A stretch of DNA of 64,000 bases, taken from the NCBI GenBank assembly GCA_016291085.1, contig JAEEVW010000002.1:1-64000 (forward strand), in the 5' to 3' direction. Under the pieces are notes generated by a model. That model was not told the DNA's origin and ran no database searches. It worked only from the letters and a program-made list of their open reading frames with translations. The stretch is from Prevotella sp. Its GTDB lineage: Bacteria; Bacteroidota; Bacteroidia; Bacteroidales; Bacteroidaceae. Numbering within the stretch: the first letter of the stretch is position 1; every line of letters starts with the position of its first letter. Shown in pieces: positions 57,101-64,000 of this stretch. A program made the position numbers and the translations under genes.

Positions 57101-59113
57101 TTATGCCAGCAGCTTCTTAACCTGTTCGTAGACGTTCTGTCCGGTGAAGCCGAGCTTCTCGTCGAGCACCTTGTAAGGAGCAGAGAAACCGAAGCTCTCG
57201 AGACCCCAAACGGTACCGTCGGCACCTACGAGACCTTCGAGGTTAACGGGCAGACCAGCGGTGAGACCGAACTTCTTCTTGCCAGCGGGCAGGATGCTCT
57301 GCTGATACTCCTTGCTTTGAGCACGGAACAGACCCTCAGAAGGAACGCTGACCACGCGAGTCTTGATGCCGTCAGCAGCAAGCAGCTTAGCACCGGCCTC
57401 GAGGGTGGAAACCTCTGAACCTGAAGCCAACAGGATGACGTCGTAGTCGGCATCGGAACCAGCCACCACGTAGGCACCCTTGGTAGCCTGGCTGTAGTCG
57501 TTGCCCTCGGGCAGCATCTCGATGTTCTGACGAGAGAAGATGAGCGCTGTCGGGGTGTCGATGTTCTCCATAGCCATGCGCCAGCAGACGGTGGTCTCCT
57601 CGGCATCGGCAGGACGAACGACGAGTACGGAATTCTTGCCGTGGTGGTTCTTCAGCTTCTCCATCAGGCGGATCTGTGCCTCCTGCTCAACAGGCTCGTG
57701 GGTAGGACCGTCCTCACCAACGCGGAAGGCGTCGTGGGTCCAGATGAACTTCACGGGCAGTTCCATGAGGGCAGCCATACGAACGGCAGGCTTCATGTAG
57801 TCAGAGAATACAAAGAATGTACCGCAAGCTGGGATAACACCACCGTGCAGAGCCATACCGATGCAGCAGCACGCCATGGTGAGCTCAGCCACACCAGCCT
57901 CGAAGAAGGCACCGCTGAAGTCGCCGCGAACGAGGTCCTTGGTCTTCTTCAGGAAGCCGTTAGTATTGTCGGAGTTAGACAGGTCGGCACTGGCGCAGAT
58001 CATGTTGGGCACCTGCTCAGCGAGCTGACCAAGCACGGCAGCACTGGCGCTACGGGTAGCCGAGCCAGCCTTCTGCTCAACCTTGCTCCAGTCAATCTTC
58101 GGAGCCTTGCCACTGAACCACTCCTCGAGCTGTGCAGCCTTGTCGGGATTAGCCTTGGCCCATGCAGCCTTGGCAGCCTTACGCTCAGCGCAGATCTGCT
58201 TCAGCTCTTCGGCACGCTTAGCATACAATGCCTGAACCTCGGGGAAGATCTGGAAGGGATTCTCGGGATCGGCACCCAGGTTCTTCATGGTGTTGATGTA
58301 AGCATCGCCACCGAGAGGAGCACCGTGAGTAGCACAGTTCGACTCGTAAGAGGTGTTGTCGGCCTTGCGGGCACCCTTACCCATGACGCAGTGTCCGATG
58401 ATGATGGACGGACGGTTCTGCTCCTTCTGGGCATTCTTGATGGCCTCGCGGATCTGGTCGACATCGTTACCGTCGATCTTCTGAACATACCAGCCCCAAG
58501 CCTCGTACTTCTTGGCAGTATCCTCGCAGGTTACAACCTCGGTGCGAGTAGAGAGCTGAATATCGTTAGCGTCGTAGAACATGATGAGGTTGTCGAGACC
58601 GAGGTTACCGGCAATACGGCCAGCGCCCTGAGAGATCTCCTCCTGTACACCACCGTCAGAGATGTAGGCGTAGATAGTCTGGTTCATGACATCGCCCAGA
58701 CGAGCCTTCAGGAACTTAGCGGCGATGGCAGCACCCACAGCGAAGCAGTGACCCTGACCGAGAGGACCAGAGGTGTTCTCGATGCCACGCTCCAGTTCGC
58801 GCTCGGGGTGACCGGGAGTGACAGAACCCCACTGACGCAGGTTCTTCAGGTCTTCCAGCGTGTATTTGCCGATGAGGCACAGCTGGCTATAGAGCATAGG
58901 AGCCATATGTCCAGGATCGAGGAAGAAACGGTCGCGACCCTCCCATGCGGGATTCTCGGGATCGTACACTAAGAACTCACTGTACAGTGTGTTGATGAAA
59001 TCAGCACCACCCATAGCACCGCCGGGGTGTCCCGACTTAGCCTTCTCAACCATTGAGGCAGCAAGAATACGGATATTGTCCGCTGCCATGTTCATAATTT
59101 TGTTGTCGTTCAT
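57101..59113 (-). CDS. tkt: Transketolase
   Basis: 'SGHPGGAMGGADFINTLY', 'RDRFFLDPGHMAPMLYSQL', 'GPLGQGHCFAVGAAIA', 'WTHDAFRVGEDGPTHEPVEQ'. Confidence 0.95.
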   Translation of the reverse strand: MNDNKIMNMAADNIRILAASMVEKAKSGHPGGAMGGADFINTLYSEFLVYDPENPAWEGRDRFFLDPGHMAPMLYSQLCLIGKYTLEDLKNLRQWGSVTPGHPERELERGIENTSGPLGQGHCFAVGAAIAAKFLKARLGDVMNQTIYAYISDGGVQEEISQGAGRIAGNLGLDNLIMFYDANDIQLSTRTEVVTCEDTAKKYEAWGWYVQKIDGNDVDQIREAIKNAQKEQNRPSIIIGHCVMGKGARKADNTSYESNCATHGAPLGGDAYINTMKNLGADPENPFQIFPEVQALYAKRAEELKQICAERKAAKAAWAKANPDKAAQLEEWFSGKAPKIDWSKVEQKAGSATRSASAAVLGQLAEQVPNMICASADLSNSDNTNGFLKKTKDLVRGDFSGAFFEAGVAELTMACCCIGMALHGGVIPACGTFFVFSDYMKPAVRMAALMELPVKFIWTHDAFRVGEDGPTHEPVEQEAQIRLMEKLKNHHGKNSVLVVRPADAEETTVCWRMAMENIDTPTALIFSRQNIEMLPEGNDYSQATKGAYVVAGSDADYDVILLASGSEVSTLEAGAKLLAADGIKTRVVSVPSEGLFRAQSKEYQQSILPAGKKKFGLTAGLPVNLEGLVGADGTVWGLESFGFSAPYKVLDEKLGFTGQNVYEQVKKLLA

Positions 59114-59157
59114 AATGAATAATTAATTGAAAATGTTAATTTGGGGGCAAAGATACA

Positions 59158-59190
59158 AAAATATTCCGAAACAAACGAGTGTTTCGGAAT
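59158..59190 (-). terminator. Terminator hairpin for 59249..61474, close to the tkt promoter
   Basis: ATTCCGAAAC-AAACGAGT-GTTTCGGAAT; minus strand continues ATATTTTTG. Confidence 0.7.
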
Positions 59191-59248
59191 AAATCTTTCG
59201 GAAATTGGTCTTTGTCGCCTCTGACGGTTGTTTTGCAGGCAATATAAA

Positions 59249-61474
59249 TCAGAATTTATAGGTTGCTGACAGGCTGACGGTGAACGGACGGATGAACGTG
59301 CCCGCCGTGTAGTAACCCTGCAGCTGCGTGATGTCGGTGATGGTGTTGGCCGCCGCAATGCTGCCGTTGGCTCCCGACTGATTGAAAAGATTCGTGACGC
59401 TGAACTGTAGCGACAGTTGCTTGGTGGCAGTCCAGTCGACGCCGGCAAAGGTCTCCCAGTGGCCGTTGAAATAGACGTTGTTGACGAGCGAGGCATACTG
59501 CCGGCTGTAGTAGCGGCCACTGAACCACAGCCGCCAGTCTTTGATGCGGTAGCTGGGATCCAGTTCGAGTAACACCTTCGACATGCCCGTCACAAAGTTG
59601 CCGTTATAGTCGAGCACCTCTGTCGAGCCGTCGCTGAAGGTCAGGGGCACGCTGAAGTTACGGTACGTGGGGCGCTGGAACGTGGCGAGCATGTGCATGG
59701 AGAACCCGCCGAAGGTCGCCGTGGCGTCGCCGGTAATGCCCAGCGTACCGATGTCGTAGGTGGTGTTCTTGCCCTGCGTCTCGCTCACACCGCCCACCTG
59801 CTTGGTGAAGTACTGCGTAGACCCGATGTTACGGCTGTTGATATAGCTGATCATAGCCGATGCGTGCAGCCACTGGTTTTCGTAGCTGACGCCACCGCGC
59901 AGCAGTTGCTTGACGTAGGGTTTCTCGCTGGGCAGGGTCTCGAAGCGATACTGGTCGAAGCGCCGCTGCTGGTTCAGATAGAGGTATTCTCCCGTGAAGA
60001 AAAGCCTGGGTGCCAGCTGCCAGTTAGCACGCACAACGCCGATGAAGTTCATCTTCGTGCGCTGGTGGTTGCTGATGGTCACCGTGCCGTCGTTGACATA
60101 GAATCCGTCGTGGCGTGCGTTGTTGGTCTGACCGTCCTCGTTCACCGCGATGTCGTAGTTGCTGTGGAACAGCTCGGCGCGGAGTCCGTAGTAGAGGTTC
60201 AGACTCGGTGTCACGTGCCAGTCGTCGATGGCAAAGAGACTGACGAAATGCTCGCGTCCCCGTCCGTAGTTGGCCGAGTTGTTGTAGTCCCATTGCCGCT
60301 GCCCGTCGTTGAGCAGTCGCAACGGATCGTTCTCGACCGTCTGGGCCATGGTGACGTTGGCAGCCTTGGCATACTGATAGGAGAACCAGTAGCTCAGTCC
60401 CAGGTTCGTGGTGCGGTTGTGCGACTTGCGCACGAGTTCTGCTTGTGCCTGCGTATCAAAGAAGTCGAAGTGCTGGGAAAACAGCAATCGCTGCTGCATC
60501 AGTCCGGTGTAGTCGTTGCCATCAGCGGTAGTGATGCGATGCCCCTTGGCATCACGTCCATTTGTAATCTCGTCGATGCCTGTCTCCGAGACGCCTATCA
60601 TAGACATATCCTTTGTTCCCGTCAGGTGCACGCGGCTTTCCAAGCTCCATTTGTCGCAAAGCCTGTTGGTCATCATCAAGGTCAGGTCGTGGATGAAGCG
60701 GCGGTTCTCGTCGTTCACGTTCGTGTCGTGCAACTGCCCGGTCTCCAGGTCCATATAGCTGAACGCCACATCGACAGGCATATACGAGTCGCGCCCCAGA
60801 CGGAACCCGTTGAGTTTGCTGATGCTTCCGTCACCATTATAGATGAATGGTGCACGGTCGCAGCCGAACAGGCCGTCGTGATTCACCGTGAGCTTATACA
60901 GCAACGATGCCTCAGACTGGTTCCAATGGTGTGTCAGTCCCGCCCGGAAGATCTGGGTGTTGTTGACAAACGTCACGTGCTTGGGGTGTACCGACGTCGG
61001 GTCGAGGTTGGCATAGACACCGGCAGTGAATAATAAGCCCTTGGTCAGTGCCCCGTTGAGGTTGCCGTCCATCAGTATGAGGCCGTCGTTGTTGGTTTTG
61101 GCAGTCACCGTGCCATGTAGCTCGTCGGTGCCCAGTGCCGTATGGCTGTCAACGGAGAACCCCAGCACGCCAGAGCGTAGCGCCGTCTCCTCAATACCCA
61201 TCAGACCGATGGCCGAGTAGCTGCTGCCGCCAGCCCAGTGGACGTAAGGGTAGAGGGGGCTCCACGTCGTCGCCACTGGGACGCCGTCCTCCATAATCAT
61301 CGTGCCGCCCGTTTCGCCAGGCAGACCGATGGGGATGTCGCGAGGCTTGGCAGACGCCGAGGCGTCGAGCATCACGTTACGGTCGTCGGCTACGGCGGTG
61401 GAGTCGCGCTGCTGGGCATGCGCGAACAACGGAACGGCTATGAGCAGGAATAATGTATAACGCATCGTTTTCAT
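59249..61474 (-). CDS. TonB-dependent receptor-like outer membrane protein
   Basis: Signal peptide, plug-like N-term, beta-barrel pattern ending 'RPFTVSLSATYKF'. Start taken at MKTMRYTLF. Confidence 0.65.
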   Translation of the reverse strand: MKTMRYTLFLLIAVPLFAHAQQRDSTAVADDRNVMLDASASAKPRDIPIGLPGETGGTMIMEDGVPVATTWSPLYPYVHWAGGSSYSAIGLMGIEETALRSGVLGFSVDSHTALGTDELHGTVTAKTNNDGLILMDGNLNGALTKGLLFTAGVYANLDPTSVHPKHVTFVNNTQIFRAGLTHHWNQSEASLLYKLTVNHDGLFGCDRAPFIYNGDGSISKLNGFRLGRDSYMPVDVAFSYMDLETGQLHDTNVNDENRRFIHDLTLMMTNRLCDKWSLESRVHLTGTKDMSMIGVSETGIDEITNGRDAKGHRITTADGNDYTGLMQQRLLFSQHFDFFDTQAQAELVRKSHNRTTNLGLSYWFSYQYAKAANVTMAQTVENDPLRLLNDGQRQWDYNNSANYGRGREHFVSLFAIDDWHVTPSLNLYYGLRAELFHSNYDIAVNEDGQTNNARHDGFYVNDGTVTISNHQRTKMNFIGVVRANWQLAPRLFFTGEYLYLNQQRRFDQYRFETLPSEKPYVKQLLRGGVSYENQWLHASAMISYINSRNIGSTQYFTKQVGGVSETQGKNTTYDIGTLGITGDATATFGGFSMHMLATFQRPTYRNFSVPLTFSDGSTEVLDYNGNFVTGMSKVLLELDPSYRIKDWRLWFSGRYYSRQYASLVNNVYFNGHWETFAGVDWTATKQLSLQFSVTNLFNQSGANGSIAAANTITDITQLQGYYTAGTFIRPFTVSLSATYKF

Positions 61475-61502
61475 TATTACTCGAAGATTGCAACGCCACA
61501 CT

Positions 61503-64000
61503 TTACTCAAAGAATCCGAAACCGGCAATAGCCTGAAGCATCTGCTGGTCGTAATCCCAAGAGGTGGTTGACCAGTAGAACCCTAAGCGGTGGAGCACTT
61601 GCGAAGTGTAGCTGTTCTGACGTCCCACACTGGCCGACTTCTGTCCATGTGCCATATCCTTATAGGCCAACAAAGCCGACAACTGCTTAGCCTTTTGCGG
61701 ATCGTTCTGAGCTTCTGCCATCACATCCTCAAACTCATCGGGCTCCACAAAGCGAACACCACCGGTGATGTCGCCCAGCTGCGTCAGGATGTCACCCATC
61801 AGCTGGATGTGGTTGTTGTAAGGATGGAACACGACGCAGTCCTTAGGCGTGCATGCCAGCAGCACAATAGCACGAGCCGTCTCGTTGATGGGCGAGAACT
61901 CTGCCGGCGCATCGTACATGGTATACGGACAGCAGCCCAGCATGTTATAAACCTTGATACGCCCCATGTAGCTGTTTGACTGGAAGTTCACCTGGAACTC
62001 ACCATCCGTGCTACGGGCAGCCAGGTTACCCACACGCATCACCTTCGCGTTGAGTCCATGCAGCGCCACAGCATCGAGAATAATCCTGTCGGCCATGAAC
62101 TTGGAGTAGATGTACTGGTTGCTGAGCGTCTGACCGAAGTACAGGTTCTGTTCTGTGAGTACCACATCAGGCGCAGGCACCCCGTTGACGGAAAGACCAC
62201 CCACACTGGTCGTTGACACATGAACCAGACGGGCACCCGTCTTCAGACAGAAATCTACGCAGTACTTGGCACCGCCGATGTTGACGTCCTCGATATCCGT
62301 ACCCTTGGAGAAGTGCTTCACGTTGGCAGCACAGTTGAAGACGGTATTGATGGCTGATGTCTGAGGTATGATGTCTGAGAGGTGAGAGAAATCCTTGGTG
62401 ACGTCGCCAAGAACGACGTGCAGGCGATGGCCAAAGAGATCCTTGAAAGCATTGGCGAAGTAATAGTATAATAAGGTGCGCAAACGGCCCTCGGCAGCCT
62501 CTATCGTCTCGCCACGTACCATGCAGTAGATGTTTTCGGCATCTGAATCGATGAGTTCACGCAGCACATGAATACCCAGATATCCTGTGGAACCAGTTAG
62601 CAGGACATTGCCCAACTTTTGGCACTCACCATTCTGGAACGCAAGCATCGTATTACGCTGCAACAGATTGTTGATGGCAGTATAGTCGAAGCCGCTGACC
62701 TCATCGTTACCCGACTGAGCACCATCAGCAGCGGTGGCTCCACCATTGATGAAGTTTGCCAGCAGTTGTGGGGTCGGATTGGCAAAGACATCGCCATAAG
62801 CCACATGCACGCCAGCCTTGTCGGCTTCGATAATCACACGCGTCACCATCAGCGACGAGCCACCCAGTTCGAAGAAGTTATCGGTAGCACTGATCTTGTC
62901 CATCGAAAGGACGTCGCCGAAGATCTTGGCAAACAGACGCTCCTGGTCGTTCTTGGGCTCCACATATTCGCGGTCGGCTACCTGGATGACAGGTGCTGGC
63001 AACGCCTTGCGGTTCACCTTCTGATTCTGGTTCAGCGGGATAGCGTCAATCTGCATCGTGGCTGCAGGAACCATGTAAGGCGGTTTCTGCTGAGCGATGA
63101 AGTTGTTCAAATCCTTGATGTCAACCTGCGTGTCGCTGACGATATAGGCAGCAATGAACTTACCACCGCTCTCGTAGTCGAATGCCTGCACGGTAGCATC
63201 CTTGATGCCAGCATACTGACGAATGACAGCCTCCACCTCTTTCAGCTCGATGCGGAAACCACGAATCTTCACCTGTCCGTCGCGACGACCCACAAACTGG
63301 ATATTGCCGTCAGGCAGGTAGCGCACGATGTCGCCAGTGCGATAGACACGGCCGTACTTCTCGTCCGTCGTAAACGGATTCTTCAGATAGGTCTCTGCTG
63401 TCTTCTCAGGACGGTTCAGATAGCCACGGCTCACCTGCGGACCGCTCACCCATAGTTCACCAACGGCACCAACGGGCAAGCGATTCAGTTGCTTATCGAC
63501 GATATAAAGTCGGATGTTGTCGAGCGGCTTACCAATAGGTGCATTCTGCTCGAACTCCTTCATGGGGTAGGTGGTCGTGAAGATGGTACACTCCGTAGGA
63601 CCATAGCCATTATGAAGCTGGTAGTTGGTGGGAGGTGTCAGCGGCAACACCTTTTCGCCACCAACAGACAGATGAAGCAATGAATGGTTATCGAAATTCA
63701 TGGCGAACTGACAGCCCACCTGTGTAGTCATAAACGAATGGGTGATGCCTTCACGATTGAAGTAATCGTTCAAGTCGGGCAGGTTCAGACGGATGTCCTC
63801 GCCGACGATATATACGGCAGCACCACAGGTCAGGGCCGGGTACATGTCCATCATACAGGCATCGAAGCCATACGAAGCGTAAGCTGCCACCTTGTGCTCC
63901 GGCTTGAGTCCATAATAACGCTGGTACCAATGACAGAAGGCAACTAAGTTGCCATGCTCCAGCTGACAGCCCTTAGGCGTACCCGTAGAACCAGAGGTGT
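61503..64000 (-). CDS. Nonribosomal peptide synthetase, C-terminal part: adenylation, PCP and thioester-reductase domain (5' end outside window)
   Basis: Frame open to the window edge: 'TSGSTGTPKGCQLEHGNLV' (A-domain core), 'NGYGPTECTIFTT', 'YRTGDIVRYLPDGNIQFVGRRDGQVKIRGFRIE', 'NFFELGGSSLMV' PCP, 'NVLLTGSTGYLGIHVLRELI' reductase. Confidence 0.92.
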   Translation of the reverse strand, partial: TSGSTGTPKGCQLEHGNLVAFCHWYQRYYGLKPEHKVAAYASYGFDACMMDMYPALTCGAAVYIVGEDIRLNLPDLNDYFNREGITHSFMTTQVGCQFAMNFDNHSLLHLSVGGEKVLPLTPPTNYQLHNGYGPTECTIFTTTYPMKEFEQNAPIGKPLDNIRLYIVDKQLNRLPVGAVGELWVSGPQVSRGYLNRPEKTAETYLKNPFTTDEKYGRVYRTGDIVRYLPDGNIQFVGRRDGQVKIRGFRIELKEVEAVIRQYAGIKDATVQAFDYESGGKFIAAYIVSDTQVDIKDLNNFIAQQKPPYMVPAATMQIDAIPLNQNQKVNRKALPAPVIQVADREYVEPKNDQERLFAKIFGDVLSMDKISATDNFFELGGSSLMVTRVIIEADKAGVHVAYGDVFANPTPQLLANFINGGATAADGAQSGNDEVSGFDYTAINNLLQRNTMLAFQNGECQKLGNVLLTGSTGYLGIHVLRELIDSDAENIYCMVRGETIEAAEGRLRTLLYYYFANAFKDLFGHRLHVVLGDVTKDFSHLSDIIPQTSAINTVFNCAANVKHFSKGTDIEDVNIGGAKYCVDFCLKTGARLVHVSTTSVGGLSVNGVPAPDVVLTEQNLYFGQTLSNQYIYSKFMADRIILDAVALHGLNAKVMRVGNLAARSTDGEFQVNFQSNSYMGRIKVYNMLGCCPYTMYDAPAEFSPINETARAIVLLACTPKDCVVFHPYNNHIQLMGDILTQLGDITGGVRFVEPDEFEDVMAEAQNDPQKAKQLSALLAYKDMAHGQKSASVGRQNSYTSQVLHRLGFYWSTTSWDYDQQMLQAIAGFGFFE

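Noticed and set aside
57641-58972. 443-aa plus-strand ORF opposite transketolase
   Set aside because: Antisense shadow of a well conserved gene in GC-rich codon usage; no recognisable domain.
59693-61033. 446-aa plus-strand ORF opposite the TonB-dependent receptor-like gene
   Set aside because: Antisense shadow ORF; composition typical of reverse-frame translation.

Overview
This 64 kb window is chromosomal DNA from a Bacteroidota species, most likely Prevotella or a close relative. The evidence is SusC/SusD pairs, TAnnTTTG promoters and many type IX secretion (T9SS)-type C-terminal tails. From left to right it contains: an N-acetylmuramoyl-L-alanine amidase; a secreted cluster with an S74-chaperone protein and a gingipain-like C25 protease; an IS110-family element with a structured non-coding end; a degraded minus-strand cassette (PD-(D/E)XK nuclease fragment, small acidic protein, nucleoside deoxyribosyltransferase-like protein) abutting a frameshifted FMN-binding lipoprotein gene; a probable surface-adhesin locus (TPR-like protein, lipoprotein, fimbrillin-like protein, 3245-aa LamG giant, DUF4421 protein) next to a divergent AraC regulator; an antitoxin with a truncated ParE remnant; a C10 protease; a YARHG protein; a large pectin-utilisation locus (two SusC/D pairs, PL1 pectate lyase, CE8 pectin methylesterase, DUF4957/DUF5123-like protein, several small T9SS-tailed accessory proteins); a smalltalk + M15 peptidase cassette; an intact RelE/ParE-type TA pair; an ettA fragment; transketolase; a TonB-dependent receptor-like protein; and the end of an NRPS with a terminal thioester-reductase domain that runs off the window. 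The strongest less obvious signals are: (1) a palindrome, CGTAAACGTTTACG-like, upstream of six pectin-locus promoters at helically phased distances (about 50 or 60-61 bp from the -7 box); (2) two tRNA T-arm-mimic hairpins between genes of the adhesin locus, whose substitutions keep pairing only in the sense-strand RNA; (3) a 20-bp tandem repeat beside the AraC regulator; (4) a 7-bp tandem repeat just before the sorting tail of the pectate lyase; (5) a duplicated promoter/leader/signal-peptide cassette. All domain calls come from reading the sequence; no database search was run.
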